Counted from the stretch's first letter, positions 1 to 8,500 are shown. The stretch: 64,000 nt of DNA from Mycolicibacterium gadium (GCF_010728925.1 NZ_AP022608.1:62001-126000); one strand, 5' to 3'. Numbers and translations are program-made. The notes: a model not told the origin generated them from the sequence alone.

Positions 1-86
1 ATTCCGGAATCCGTGGACATCCCCGCTCCGGTGAGCACCGCGACCCGACGACCTCTCAGCAGGCCTACGAGCTCGGGCGCGTCCAC
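1..86 (-). CDS. NAD-dependent protein deacetylase (sirtuin), N-terminal fragment
   Basis: Only about the first 29 codons are inside the window; the gene continues beyond base 1. Reading the minus strand from a GTG at 86 gives a short leader and then VAVLTGAGMSTDSGI, the NAD-binding GAG motif that opens the Sir2 fold. Sirtuins remove acyl groups from lysines using NAD. The start lies 15 nt after the hsp20 stop, in the same frame and direction, so the two genes are probably co-transcribed. The shine-dalgarno before the GTG is weak, so the exact start is uncertain. The family call rests on one motif. Confidence 0.7.
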   Translation of the reverse strand, partial: MDAPELVGLLRGRRVAVLTGAGMSTDSG

Positions 87-101
87 CCCGTCCAGGGTAG
101 T

Positions 102-647
102 TCAGCCGACGGGCTGCTCCTGATTCTCGCCGGCCGGGAGCTCAGCCTGTGCATCCTCGTCGTGCTCGTCGTGCTCGTCATCGTCGTCCTCGTCGACCAC
201 GATCGTTTCGACGACCTCGACGTACTTCTCGACCGGCGCGTCGTCGGACAGAGCGACGGAGACGATGAGGATGCCGCGGTCGTAGGTGGCGTGGATGTCG
301 TCCTCGTCCGCGCCGACGGGCAGCGGGATGGTGCGCGCGAACGATCCGTACGAGAACTCCGAACGACCGTCGGTGTCCGCCGACTGTGTGCGCTCGGCCT
401 TGATTGTCAGCTCTCCGTCGCGGACGGTGACCTCGACGTCCTCGATCGGGTCGACTCCGGGGAGCTCGACACGTACCTCGTAGCGGCCGTCGCAGGTCTC
501 GTCCTCCATTCGCAGCAGGTTGTTGTCGAGGAACGGCCGCAGGCCAGCGATCGACGACAGGCTGGAAAACGTCGGAAAGCCGTTCAAGAGTTCGGACAGC
601 TCCATGAGCAAGGGGCGTGACTGACGTTGCACGGCAAGCTTATTCAC
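102..647 (-). CDS. Hsp20 / alpha-crystallin small heat shock protein, HspX-like
   Basis: An ATP-independent holdase of 181 residues. The GTG at 647 is chosen because GGAGGA (651-656) lies just upstream and because the N-terminus then reads KLAVQRQSRPLLMELSELL, like the start of mycobacterial HspX; an internal ATG at 605 would remove that segment. The alpha-crystallin domain (about residues 45-140) has GRYEVRVELPGVDP, then DGRSEFSYGSF and LPVGADEDDIHATYDRGIL, all close to HspX. Unlike HspX, it carries a strongly acidic, His-containing tail of about 30 residues rich in Asp, Glu and His. I see no convincing DosR box upstream. It is transcribed towards the sirtuin gene. Confidence 0.9.
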   Translation of the reverse strand: MNKLAVQRQSRPLLMELSELLNGFPTFSSLSSIAGLRPFLDNNLLRMEDETCDGRYEVRVELPGVDPIEDVEVTVRDGELTIKAERTQSADTDGRSEFSYGSFARTIPLPVGADEDDIHATYDRGILIVSVALSDDAPVEKYVEVVETIVVDEDDDDEHDEHDEDAQAELPAGENQEQPVG

Positions 648-768
648 GATTCCTCCAGGTGGCGCGCGGGCAAAAGGTCGACGACTCACGATGCGCGACG
701 CAGGAAAAATCGCCGAATCGGATGTGGTGCAGGTGGGCGAACGGAAGGCCAACAACCCGGTCACCGAG

Positions 769-1308
769 TCAGCGCAGACACTTCTCAGCCGGTACCAACT
801 CGGCGTGCATGTTCTTGTTCATCATGGTCAGCGCGGCATCCCCGAGTTCGGGATCGATGTACGCCACGCAGTCCGGGGGGACGATGAACGAGAAATGCCG
901 CACGTAGGCGTCGAGCGCGCTGTAGAGGATGCACTGTTCGGTCACCTGCCCGGTGATGATCAGCTGCTGGGACTTGAGCCGGCCGAGCAGGTAATCCAGC
1001 GAGCTGGCGTAGAACGCACTGTGGCGCACCTTGGTGACTCGCAGGCTGTCCTTTCCCGGCGCGATCGGTTTCACCAGCTCCGGGCGTTCCCCGTCGAGTG
1101 CGGCGCGAACGATGTCCTCGAAGTCTGCGGTGAAGTCGCCGTAGTTGTCGTTGACGAAGATCACGTCGACGTCGTCTCGGTCGCGGGCCCGCGAGATCAG
1201 CTCCGCCAACGGGTCGACGATCTTTGCGACATTGTCGGCCAGGGGTTCGGCATCCTCGTGTTGATAGGTGTTCATCATGTCGATGACCAGCAGCGCAGTC
1301 TCACTCAT
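769..1308 (-). CDS. Isochorismatase-family cysteine hydrolase
   Basis: A 179-residue single-domain hydrolase of the isochorismatase/nicotinamidase fold. The expected triad is visible: Asp in ALLVIDMMNTY near the N-terminus, Lys in RVTKVRHSAFYAS, and the nucleophile Cys in TGQVTEQCILYSALDAY. Substrate cannot be read from sequence; the family includes amidases acting on nicotinamide and similar molecules. It is divergent from nadE 43 nt away, so a role near NAD metabolism is possible, but it lacks strong similarity to known nicotinamidases. An ATG at 1320 is an alternative start; neither has a good ribosome binding site. Confidence 0.8.
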   Translation of the reverse strand: MSETALLVIDMMNTYQHEDAEPLADNVAKIVDPLAELISRARDRDDVDVIFVNDNYGDFTADFEDIVRAALDGERPELVKPIAPGKDSLRVTKVRHSAFYASSLDYLLGRLKSQQLIITGQVTEQCILYSALDAYVRHFSFIVPPDCVAYIDPELGDAALTMMNKNMHAELVPAEKCLR

Positions 1309-1351
1309 GGGGACTTGCATACCCCGATCTGTTTTCGGGCAACAATGAAGC

Positions 1352-3394
1352 ATGGATTTCTACTCGGCGTACGGGCAGGGTTTCTTCCGGGTTGCCGCCT
1401 GTACCCACCAGACGACCCTCGCCGACCCCGCGGCCAACGCGGAGTCGGCGCTGCGGATCGCGCGGGGCTGTCATGACGACGGGGTCGGCCTGGCGGTGTT
1501 CCCGGAGCTGACGTTGTCGGGATACTCGATCGAGGACATCCTGATGCAGGACACACTGCTGGACGCGGTCGAGGATGCGTTGCTGGACATCACGGCGGCG
1601 TCGGCTGACCTGCTGCCCGTCCTCGTGATGGGCGCACCGCTGCGGTACGCGCACCGGATCTACAACACCGCGGTCGTGATCCACCGCGGCCGTGTGCTCG
1701 GCGTCGTGCCCAAGTCCTATCTGCCGACTTACCGCGAGTTCTACGAGAAGCGCCAAATCGCGGCGGGCGATGCCATCCGCGGCGCGATCAGGATCGGCGA
1801 TTCGGATGCGCCGTTCGGTCCGGATCTGCTGTTCACCGCGATCGACGTGCCCGGCTTCGTGTTGCACGTCGAGATCTGCGAGGACATGTTCATGCCTGTG
1901 CCGCCGAGCGCGAAGGCCGCGCTTGCGGGTGCGACGGTGCTGGCCAACCTGTCCGGCAGCCCCATCACGATCGGCCGCGCCGACGACCGCTGCCTGCTGG
2001 CCCGCTCCGCGTCGGCGCGCTGCCTCGCCGCGTACGTGTACGCCGCGGCCGGTGAAGGCGAATCGACCACGGACCTGGCTTGGGACGGCCAGACCATGGT
2101 GTGGGAGAACGGTATCTGCCTCGCGCAGTCCGAACGCTTTCCCAAGGGAGAGCGCCGCTCCACGGCCGATGTCGACCTCGAACTGATTCGCTCCGAGCGG
2201 CTCCGGATGGGCACGTTCGACGACAACCGCATCCATGAGGGCATCACCCCCGACTCGTTTCGGAGGGTGGAGTTCACGCTTGATCCGCCTGCCGGGGACA
2301 TCGGTTTGCTCCGTGAGGTGGAGCGGTTCCCGTTCGTACCCGCGGATCCCACACGGCTGGAACAGGACTGCTACGAGGCCTACAACATCCAGGTTGCCGG
2401 GCTGGAGCAGCGGCTGCGCGCGCTGGACTACCCCAAGGTGGTGCTCGGACTCTCCGGCGGACTGGACTCGACCCACGCGCTGATCGTCGCCGCCCGCGCC
2501 ATGGATCGCGAAAACCGGCCGCGCAGCGACATTCTCGCGTTCACGCTGCCCGGCTTCGCGACCGGTGAGCACACCAAGAACAATGCCAGCCGGCTAGCGG
2601 ATGCCCTCGGAGTCACGTTCGCCGAGATCGATATCAAGTCAACGGCCGAGTTGATGCTCAAGGAGATGGATCATCCGTTTGCGCGTGGTGAGAAGGTCTA
2701 CGACGTCACCTTCGAGAACGTGCAGGCGGGTCTTCGCACCGACTACCTTTTCCGGTTGGCCAACCAACGTGGCGGAATCGTTCTGGGCACAGGCGATCTC
2801 TCCGAGCTCGCACTCGGCTGGTCGACCTACGGCGTCGGCGACCAGATGTCGCATTACAACGTCAACGGCGGAGTGCCCAAGACACTGATTCAGCATTTGA
2901 TCCGGTGGGTCATCTCATCGAACCAATTCGACGACACCGTCAACGAGGTGCTGCAGTCGGTGCTCGACACCGAGATCACGCCGGAACTGGTGCCCAGCGG
3001 TGAGGACGAGGAGATCCAGAGCAGCGAGGCCAAAGTCGGACCGTATGTGCTGCAGGACTTCTCGCTGTTCAGCGTGCTGCGCTACGGGTTTAGGCCATCG
3101 AAGATCGCATTCATGGCGTGGCACGCGTGGAGTGATCCTGAGCGCGGCGACTGGCCGTCCGGCTTCCCGCTGGATAAGCGGCCCGCGTACTCGCTGAAGG
3201 AGATTCGTCACTGGCTGCAGGTGTTCGCGCAGCGGTACTACTCCTTCTCTCAGTTCAAACGGTCGGCGCTGCCCAACGGGCCGAAGGTGTCCCACGGCGG
3301 ATCGCTGTCACCGCGGGGTGACTGGCGGGCGCCGTCGGACATGTCAGCGCGCATCTGGCTCGACGAGATCGAACGCGAAATCCCCGAGGACTAA
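1352..3394 (+). CDS. nadE: Glutamine-dependent NAD+ synthetase
   Basis: Converts nicotinic acid adenine dinucleotide to NAD using ATP and glutamine, the last step of NAD synthesis. The 680-residue protein has the two-domain form. The N-terminal nitrilase-like glutaminase carries its triad Glu52 (FPELTLSGYS), Lys121 (VPKSYLPTYREF) and Cys176 (VEICEDMF), the same numbers as in the M. tuberculosis enzyme. The C-terminal synthetase has the pyrophosphatase loop SGGLDS at residues 368-373. Length and sequence follow Rv2438c closely. The start at 1352 gives MDFYSAYGQGFFRVAACTH, matching the family. Its stop overlaps the convergent methyltransferase gene by 4 nt. Confidence 0.97.
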   Translation: MDFYSAYGQGFFRVAACTHQTTLADPAANAESALRIARGCHDDGVGLAVFPELTLSGYSIEDILMQDTLLDAVEDALLDITAASADLLPVLVMGAPLRYAHRIYNTAVVIHRGRVLGVVPKSYLPTYREFYEKRQIAAGDAIRGAIRIGDSDAPFGPDLLFTAIDVPGFVLHVEICEDMFMPVPPSAKAALAGATVLANLSGSPITIGRADDRCLLARSASARCLAAYVYAAAGEGESTTDLAWDGQTMVWENGICLAQSERFPKGERRSTADVDLELIRSERLRMGTFDDNRIHEGITPDSFRRVEFTLDPPAGDIGLLREVERFPFVPADPTRLEQDCYEAYNIQVAGLEQRLRALDYPKVVLGLSGGLDSTHALIVAARAMDRENRPRSDILAFTLPGFATGEHTKNNASRLADALGVTFAEIDIKSTAELMLKEMDHPFARGEKVYDVTFENVQAGLRTDYLFRLANQRGGIVLGTGDLSELALGWSTYGVGDQMSHYNVNGGVPKTLIQHLIRWVISSNQFDDTVNEVLQSVLDTEITPELVPSGEDEEIQSSEAKVGPYVLQDFSLFSVLRYGFRPSKIAFMAWHAWSDPERGDWPSGFPLDKRPAYSLKEIRHWLQVFAQRYYSFSQFKRSALPNGPKVSHGGSLSPRGDWRAPSDMSARIWLDEIEREIPED

Positions 3395-3999
3395 GCGCGT
3401 CCCACTCCGGGGATGAACCGGCCGACACCGGCGAGATAATCACGATAGGCCTGACCGTGCGTGGTCAGCAGGTAGGGCTCCTCGACCACGCGGACCTGAA
3501 TCTCGATCGTGACGATCAGCAGGACGAATCCGACGACGGCCACCGGATTCGGTGTGATCAGGGCGAATCCGAGGCCGAACGTCATCATCGCGGTGAAGAT
3601 CGGGTTGCGCACCCACCCGAAGACGCCGGTGCGCACGAGTGTCGTCGTCTCGCTCTTGTCGACGCCGATCCGCCACGAGTCACCCATGTCCAGCTGCGCG
3701 TAAACGGTGGTCGCGATACCGATCACGGCGATGACGGCGCCGGCGATCTGGATCCACGGTGCGTGCAGAAAGCTCACTGGCGCCACCACGCCGAGCATCT
3801 GCAGGATCGGCGCGAAGACCGCGATACCCATGGAGATGATGAATCCCACCCCGGCGAACCACTCGACCGAACCCGGGCGGCCGCTGATGCCGTGGAATCC
3901 GGTGGATCCGGTGCGCCGCCGCTGTTCCCAACTGCGCCAACCGAATCCGAGTAGCGCGAACACCGCGAAGAGCACGAGGGCGATGGTGGGCATGACCAT
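3391..3999 (-). CDS. Isoprenylcysteine carboxyl methyltransferase-like membrane protein
   Basis: A 202-residue integral membrane protein with about four to five hydrophobic segments (approximately 4-20, 47-67, 84-103 and 137-165) and the C-terminal signature of the ICMT/phospholipid methyltransferase superfamily: GVFGWVRNPIFTAMM followed by VVEEPYLLTTHGQAYRDYLAGVGRFIPG, where RNP and the EEPYL...Y..Y residues form the AdoMet-binding cap. The substrate is unknown; bacterial members methylate lipids or small molecules. It sits next to nadE in M. tuberculosis too (Rv2437 region, from memory). ATG codons at 3999 and 3993 are both possible starts. Confidence 0.8.
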   Translation of the reverse strand: MVMPTIALVLFAVFALLGFGWRSWEQRRRTGSTGFHGISGRPGSVEWFAGVGFIISMGIAVFAPILQMLGVVAPVSFLHAPWIQIAGAVIAVIGIATTVYAQLDMGDSWRIGVDKSETTTLVRTGVFGWVRNPIFTAMMTFGLGFALITPNPVAVVGFVLLIVTIEIQVRVVEEPYLLTTHGQAYRDYLAGVGRFIPGVGRA

Positions 4000-4023
4000 T
4001 TTAGTTGGGTCCTCTCAGGTCAT

Positions 4024-4635
4024 TCATGAACAGCATGGATCTCCGCGCCAGGCGTTGACGCCTTCGCGCACTGCGATCGCAGCGATACCGAGCGCTGCGA
4101 CGGGATCGGCCCATGACCAGCCGAGCAGGCTGTTGAGCAGCAGGCCGGTCAACAGAATCGCCGACAGGTACGTGCACAGCAGCGTCTGCTTGGAATCCGC
4201 TACGGCCGAGAGCGATCCGAGTTCACGGCCGGTGCGCCGCTGGGTCAAGGACAGCACCGGCATGACTGCGAGACTGAGCGCCGCAAGCACTATGCCGACG
4301 GTCGACGGGCGCGCCTCACCGATGCCGGCCAACGCGCGCACCGCGTCGACCGTGACGTAGGCCGCGAGCGCGAAGAACGAGAACGCGATGAAGCGCAGCG
4401 CCTTCTTCTCCCTCGCTTCCGGGTCGGCGGCCGAGAACTGCCACGCGACCGCAGCCGCCGACGAGATCTCGACAACGGAGTCGAGGCCGAACCCGATGAG
4501 CGCCGACGACGAAACTCTGGTGCCTTCGGCCAGCGCCACCACCGCCTCGACCACGTTGTAGGCGATGGTCGCGGCCACCAGAAATCGGATCCGACGGGTC
4601 AGCACTGCCCGCCGCGCCTCGGTCAGCGCGGTCAT
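4024..4635 (-). CDS. Cation diffusion facilitator-type metal efflux protein
   Basis: A 203-residue membrane protein with six predicted helices. The metal-site aspartates expected in helices 2 and 5 are visible as IGFGLDSVVEISSA and WSWADPVAALGI. It is compact, with no long C-terminal cytoplasmic domain, and ends in GDPCCS, which could bind soft metals. The start codon overlaps the regulator's stop by one base (TGATG), so translation is coupled. Together they form a metal sensor/exporter operon; the cysteines of the sensor suggest Cd, Pb or a similar thiophilic metal, but that is inference. Similar to M. tuberculosis Rv2025c in type. Confidence 0.85.
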   Translation of the reverse strand: MTALTEARRAVLTRRIRFLVAATIAYNVVEAVVALAEGTRVSSSALIGFGLDSVVEISSAAAVAWQFSAADPEAREKKALRFIAFSFFALAAYVTVDAVRALAGIGEARPSTVGIVLAALSLAVMPVLSLTQRRTGRELGSLSAVADSKQTLLCTYLSAILLTGLLLNSLLGWSWADPVAALGIAAIAVREGVNAWRGDPCCS

Positions 4636-4964
4636 CAGCAGCAATCGTCCGTTTCGGCGGCGGGGCAGCACGCCGGATCGACAGCGAGGACCAGGCCGAG
4701 CAGATCGTTGAGGGCGTGAGCGATCCGCTTGTCGGCCAGTTCGTAGCGGCTGCGCCGCCCCTCGGGCTGGGCGACCACCAAACCGCACCCGCGCAGGCAG
4801 GCGAGGTGGTTGGAAAGGATCTGGCGCGACACCCCGATCTTGTCGGCCAGGTCGGACGGATAGCCCGGTGCGTCGCGCAGCATCAGCAGGATTTCGGCGC
4901 GGGTCGGATCGGACAGTGCGTAGCCGAACCGTGAGAGCGCATCGCTGTGAGTCACCGTCTGCAT
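4635..4964 (-). CDS. ArsR/SmtB-family metal sensor repressor, CmtR-like
   Basis: A 109-residue winged-helix regulator. Residues 12-75 hold the ArsR fold with ALSDPTRAEIL and the recognition segment SRQILSNHLACLRGCGLVV. Cys56 and Cys60 correspond to the helix-alpha4 Cys pair that binds Cd/Pb in M. tuberculosis CmtR, and further cysteines lie at 99, 100, 108 and 109. CmtR-type repressors leave DNA when metal binds. The gene precedes the efflux gene with a one-base overlap and is followed upstream by an AT-rich imperfect palindrome likely to be its operator. Metal preference needs experiment; the Cys pattern supports a thiophilic metal rather than Ni or Co. Confidence 0.88.
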   Translation of the reverse strand: MQTVTHSDALSRFGYALSDPTRAEILLMLRDAPGYPSDLADKIGVSRQILSNHLACLRGCGLVVAQPEGRRSRYELADKRIAHALNDLLGLVLAVDPACCPAAETDDCC

Positions 4965-4981
4965 GGGATAGACAGTACATC

Positions 4982-5009
4982 AGTTTCTGTATTCAGAAAA
5001 TACTGAACT
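4982..5009. promoter_or_regulatory. Candidate operator of the metal sensor/efflux operon
   Basis: An AT-rich imperfect palindrome lies 18-45 nt before the regulator's ATG: half-sites TTCTGTATT (4985-4993) and AATACTGAA (4999-5007) match at 8 of 9 positions around a 5-nt centre, with AGTT/AACT extending the symmetry. It stands out in GC-rich sequence and is placed where an ArsR-type repressor would block the promoter. Assignment to this repressor is inference. Confidence 0.5.
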
Positions 5010-5047
5010 AAAGGGAAGGCGATTTCGGTGCGCAAATAATCGCTCAG

Positions 5048-6768
5048 TGGCTGTTGCGAAATGCCGATGGCTGACGATGGCCGGCACTGGTGATAGTGGG
5101 TGGCGCCGTCCGGGGGGTTACCCGGCCGTGGCTGCGTACAAGCGGGTGAGGTTGAGCGCTGCGGCGGCCAGGTGGAGTTCGGCGGTGACAGCTGCCAGTC
5201 CGCGGCGGGCGTAGCGGCGTAGGCCGATGCGGTCTTTGAGATGTCCGATGACCGGTTCTACGGTCGCTGATCGGCGTTTGTATCGTCGTGCCTGAGCAGG
5301 ATCTTTGAGCGTGTGGCGCATCGCGTCTGCGGGTGAGAGGTTCGGCGGTGGGGGTCCCTGGGTGGGGTGGTGTTTGGCGTCGTGGTGGACGTCTTTCCCG
5401 GTGCCGGGTGCGATGAGCCGGTCGGGGCCGGGGCTGGTGAGGTTGTCTTCGGTGAAGTAGCCGTTGTCGGCCGTGACCAGTCCGATCGTCTTGTCCAATG
5501 CCTCGGTGTGGGTTATCGCCGCAGCCAAAGCCGGTGTCCAACAATGCAGATCGTTGGCATCTTGAGATACGTGCACTCCGATGATGAGGTGGTCATCGGA
5601 GCACACGATCTGGCTGTTGTAGCCCTGCACCGATCCGCTGCCTGAGCCTTGGACCATCAACCGGGCCTGCGGGTCGGTCAGATTGACCACCGGTCCGCCC
5701 TTGGGGCCGCGGCGGGTCTGAAAATAGGCACGTTGACGCGCCGCTGAACCACGCCGATCGACCAATCCCGTTGCCTGACGCCGTTGGGCGTCGGCCAGCC
5801 GCGCCTCGGCCTTGCGTATCAGCTTGCGAATGTCGCCGCGCTGCTGGGCTTCTCGAGTCCCACGCACCCCGATCAGCGGGGCCAGCCGCTGCTGTTGACG
5901 GGCCAGCCGGGCCCGCCACAACCGGACCTCGTCGACGCCGGCCGGCGGCGGTCCGGCCACGACTTCGCCGGCCTCGACACGCTGCAGATACTTCTCTTGA
6001 CGCTCGGCGTCGGCGGCGTCGGCCTCCTCATGGCGGGCGTCCTGTTCGGCGATCTCGGCCATCGCCTTCTTGATCGCCGCGGCCCGTCCAGCCCGAGTCG
6101 TCAACTCCGGTGCCGGTGTGGCCGGCGGCCCACCGACCGCGGCTTCAGCGGCGTCCTCGGCGGCGTCGGCGGCGGCGGCCTCACCGACCGCGGTCTCGGC
6201 GATCCGACGGGCCTGCTCACGCACCCATTTCTGAGAGCGGTTGGCCGACATCGACGCGTTGGCCGCGATCTTGGTGCCATCAATGGCGATCGATTCGACC
6301 CGCACCATCCCGGCCTGCGAACACATCCGCAGCACCTGAGCGAACACGTCGATCACGGCGTCGTCGTGGTCGGCGCGGAACCGGGCAATCGTGGTGTGAT
6401 CCGGCGGATCTTGAGCACACAGCACCCGGTAGGCGACGTGATCGGCACACAATCGTTCGATGCGCCGCGAGGACCGCTGCCCCGAGGCATAGGCGTAGAT
6501 CAGCAAGGCCAACAACATGTCCGGGTCATAGCCGGCGCGGCCGACGCCACCGGTGCGCCGATGCTGGTGAAACGCCGAGGTGTCCAACTGCTCGATCGAG
6601 TCGAGGATGAACCACACCAAATGATCATCGGCCAGCCAGTCGGCCATATTCGGCGGCAACAAGAACTGCTGATCACGCACTACCGGACGATACGAACGAG
6701 CCACACCTCAATCGTTTCGTGCCGACCTCAAAACACCAAACACCTCAACCGGCATTTCGCAACAGCCA
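5048..6768 (-). mobile_element. IS1182-family insertion sequence, apparently intact
   Basis: The ends are perfect 18-bp inverted repeats: TGGCTGTTGCGAAATGCC at 5048-5065 and its complement at 6751-6768. Outside them CTCAG occurs directly repeated at 5043-5047 and 6769-6773, consistent with a 5-bp target duplication. The 1.72-kb element carries a single transposase gene with no frameshift, so it may still be active. Its length and coding content fit the IS1182 family. Confidence 0.88.
5118..6704 (-). CDS. IS1182-family transposase
   Basis: A 528-residue DDE transposase. The N-terminal region (about 1-130) has the DUF772-type domain with FILDSIEQLDTSAFHQHRR and HTTIARFRADH. Catalytic acidic residues are visible in SIAIDGTKIAANASMSANRS (first Asp), VTADNGYF (second Asp) and SATVEPVIGHLKDRIGLRRY (Glu), the last followed by the usual basic C-terminal segment. 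An Ala/Glu-rich linker of about 130 residues separates the first Asp from the second half. No stop or frameshift interrupts it. It is the only gene of the element and reads towards the metal-efflux operon. Confidence 0.95.
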   Translation of the reverse strand: MARSYRPVVRDQQFLLPPNMADWLADDHLVWFILDSIEQLDTSAFHQHRRTGGVGRAGYDPDMLLALLIYAYASGQRSSRRIERLCADHVAYRVLCAQDPPDHTTIARFRADHDDAVIDVFAQVLRMCSQAGMVRVESIAIDGTKIAANASMSANRSQKWVREQARRIAETAVGEAAAADAAEDAAEAAVGGPPATPAPELTTRAGRAAAIKKAMAEIAEQDARHEEADAADAERQEKYLQRVEAGEVVAGPPPAGVDEVRLWRARLARQQQRLAPLIGVRGTREAQQRGDIRKLIRKAEARLADAQRRQATGLVDRRGSAARQRAYFQTRRGPKGGPVVNLTDPQARLMVQGSGSGSVQGYNSQIVCSDDHLIIGVHVSQDANDLHCWTPALAAAITHTEALDKTIGLVTADNGYFTEDNLTSPGPDRLIAPGTGKDVHHDAKHHPTQGPPPPNLSPADAMRHTLKDPAQARRYKRRSATVEPVIGHLKDRIGLRRYARRGLAAVTAELHLAAAALNLTRLYAATAG

Positions 6769-6797
6769 CTCAGCGACTGTTCGCGCACCGAAATCCC

Positions 6798-7622
6798 TCA
6801 GAGGCGGCCGTCGATGCGCAGGTCGGGGTGTACCCAGTTCGGCGAGCGCCGCTCCTTGAAAGACAGGAAACCCTCGATCGCCTCCGGCCCGGATATGCCG
6901 GCCTGCATGCCGATGCGGTCGAACAAGCCGAGATAGTTGTCCAGGCTCGACTTGACCAGGCCCCTGGCGCCGGGCGCGGTCCGGCAGCACTGGGCGAGCA
7001 CCTCGCGCGCTGCATCGAGCAGATCGTCGTGCGGGACGACCCGCGCGACCATGCCCCACTCGTGGGCCTCCTGCGCGGTCAGCGTGCGGCCGGTGAACAT
7101 CAGATCGCGGGTGCGGACCGGACCGATCAGGCGCGCCAGCATCTGGCTGTAGTAGGTGTCGGCGATACCGCGCAGCAGCTCGGGCACCCGGAACGTCGCC
7201 CGATCGCTCACCACCGTCATGTCACTGCACAGCGCGATCTGCAACCCGCCGCCCTGACACAACCCGTTCACCGCCGAGACCACGGGCTTCACCGACTGGC
7301 GCAGCGTCTCGAACGGCGTGACGTCCATGCCCAGCGCCGAACCGAACGTCAGCCAATTGTCGCTGCCGTCGCCGCCGCCCATGTCGCCGCCGGGCGCGAA
7401 TACGTCACCGGTGCCGGTGATCAGCAAGCCGGCCAGATCCGGGTCGGCGTCGACGTGCCTGACCGCGTACCGAATACCGAAGTACATCGCGGGTGTCATC
7501 GCGTTGCGCGCCTCGGGCCGGTCCAGCGTGCACACGCCGAACGCCCCCTCGCGGGTGAAGCGCAGGTACGGGGTGCCCAGCCAGTCGCCCTCGGGTGGCC
7601 GCGGTGGCCCGGTCTTCGTCAT
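6798..7622 (-). CDS. Enoyl-CoA hydratase/isomerase family protein
   Basis: A 274-residue crotonase-fold protein. It has the oxyanion-hole segments GTGDVFAPGGDMGG and AVNGLCQGGGLQIALCSDMTVV, followed by the usual trimerisation region (PELLRGIADTYYSQMLARLIG, then GRTLTAQEAHEWGMVARVV). The position of classical hydratase glutamates is partly replaced, so isomerase or other crotonase activity is possible. The ATG overlaps the ribokinase stop by 4 nt (ATGA), indicating a two-gene operon. A candidate 3' stem-loop immediately after the stop has been disrupted by the IS1182-family insertion, so transcripts may read into the element. Confidence 0.85.
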   Translation of the reverse strand: MTKTGPPRPPEGDWLGTPYLRFTREGAFGVCTLDRPEARNAMTPAMYFGIRYAVRHVDADPDLAGLLITGTGDVFAPGGDMGGGDGSDNWLTFGSALGMDVTPFETLRQSVKPVVSAVNGLCQGGGLQIALCSDMTVVSDRATFRVPELLRGIADTYYSQMLARLIGPVRTRDLMFTGRTLTAQEAHEWGMVARVVPHDDLLDAAREVLAQCCRTAPGARGLVKSSLDNYLGLFDRIGMQAGISGPEAIEGFLSFKERRSPNWVHPDLRIDGRL

Positions 7623-8500
7623 AGATGTCCCTCGCTCGCTTTTCTGTTGGAAACCGCGTCATCGATGGCCTCGGCGTACGGCGCGCAGTCGCCCGCGCCC
7701 GGCACCAGCGTCGACAGGGCCCCGGCCGCGCATGCCCGGCGCAGCGCGACCTCGTGGCCGGTCGGCCAACCGGCGGCCAGCACGCCGGCGAAGACGTCGC
7801 CTGCACCCGTGGTGTCGACGGGCGCGACCCGCGGCGCCGGGACGTCGAAGCGTTCGTCCTGGCCGAGGTAACTCGCGCCCCGCCTGCCCCGGGTGATCAC
7901 AAGATGGGCGACGGGCCAGTGCCATTCACGAGCTTCCGCTTCGTTGACGACGACGACGTCGGCCAGTTCGGACAGCGCGAGCAGATCGTGCGGCCGCGCG
8001 CCGGACGGGGAGGCGTTGACGATGACTGTCGCCCCGGCGGCCCGGGCGATGCGTGCGGCGGCGATCGCGGTGGCGATCGGAATCTCGAGCTGCAGCAGGA
8101 CGACGTCACTGTCGGCGATGACGGCCTGGATATCGGCGGAGTCGACGGACAACTTGGCGTTGGCCCCGGGGGCGACCACGATGTTGTTCTCGGCCGCGGC
8201 GTCCACGACGATCACCGCCGTGCCGCTGGGCCCGGCCATCGACACCACCCCGTCGAGCCCGACGTCGTTGGCGGACAGGTGTGCGCGCAACTGCTCGGCG
8301 GCCGAGTCGCTGCCGAGCGCGGCGACCAGCTGCACCGAGGCCCCCGCCCGGGCCGCGGCCACCGCCTGGTTGCCGCCTTTGCCCCCTGGTGACGACTGCA
8401 GCCCCGATGCCAGAACCGTTTGGCCGGGCCGCGGTAATGCGTTCACGGTGAACGTCAAATCGGCGTTGACACTGCCCACGACACAGACCCGTGCGGCCAT
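7619..8500 (-). CDS. rbsK: Ribokinase
   Basis: A PfkB-family sugar kinase that phosphorylates ribose (or 2-deoxyribose/related sugars) at O5 with ATP. The 293-residue protein has the N-terminal [11 protein letters not shown] and [19 protein letters not shown] signatures and the C-terminal [19 protein letters not shown], where Asp in GAGD is the catalytic base. Sequence follows M. tuberculosis Rv2436 over the whole length. The ATG at 8500 is preferred over an upstream TTG at 8509. The gene is divergent from proA and overlaps the downstream hydratase gene by 4 nt. Confidence 0.9.
   Translation of the reverse strand: MAARVCVVGSVNADLTFTVNALPRPGQTVLASGLQSSPGGKGGNQAVAAARAGASVQLVAALGSDSAAEQLRAHLSANDVGLDGVVSMAGPSGTAVIVVDAAAENNIVVAPGANAKLSVDSADIQAVIADSDVVLLQLEIPIATAIAAARIARAAGATVIVNASPSGARPHDLLALSELADVVVVNEAEAREWHWPVAHLVITRGRRGASYLGQDERFDVPAPRVAPVDTTGAGDVFAGVLAAGWPTGHEVALRRACAAGALSTLVPGAGDCAPYAEAIDDAVSNRKASEGHL

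Larger units (their letters stand above)
5021..6795. repeat. 13-bp perfect inverted repeat split by the IS1182-family element
   Basis: GATTTCGGTGCGC at 5021-5033 and GCGCACCGAAATC at 6783-6795 are exact reverse complements. Removing the insertion sequence and one copy of CTCAG would bring them together with a 23-nt loop that itself contains CGCTCAGCG. The right arm begins 2 nt after the stop of the enoyl-CoA hydratase gene, so the intact structure was probably a stem-loop at the 3' end of that transcript. No U-run follows, so a classical terminator is not proven. Confidence 0.75.

Noticed and set aside
733..752. A GGCC/CCC-containing near-palindrome upstream of the Hsp20 gene, considered as a DosR box
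   Set aside because: It lacks the GGGAC/GTCCC half-sites expected for DosR, and is over 85 nt from the chosen start.
1301..2572. A minus-strand frame of 423 codons opposite nadE
   Set aside because: Shadow of the NAD synthetase gene, which has complete catalytic residues.
5784..7871. A plus-strand frame of 695 codons across the IS1182-family element, hydratase and ribokinase genes
   Set aside because: It crosses the insertion boundary and lies antisense to clear genes; the composition is of the shadow type, rich in Arg, Gly and Val.
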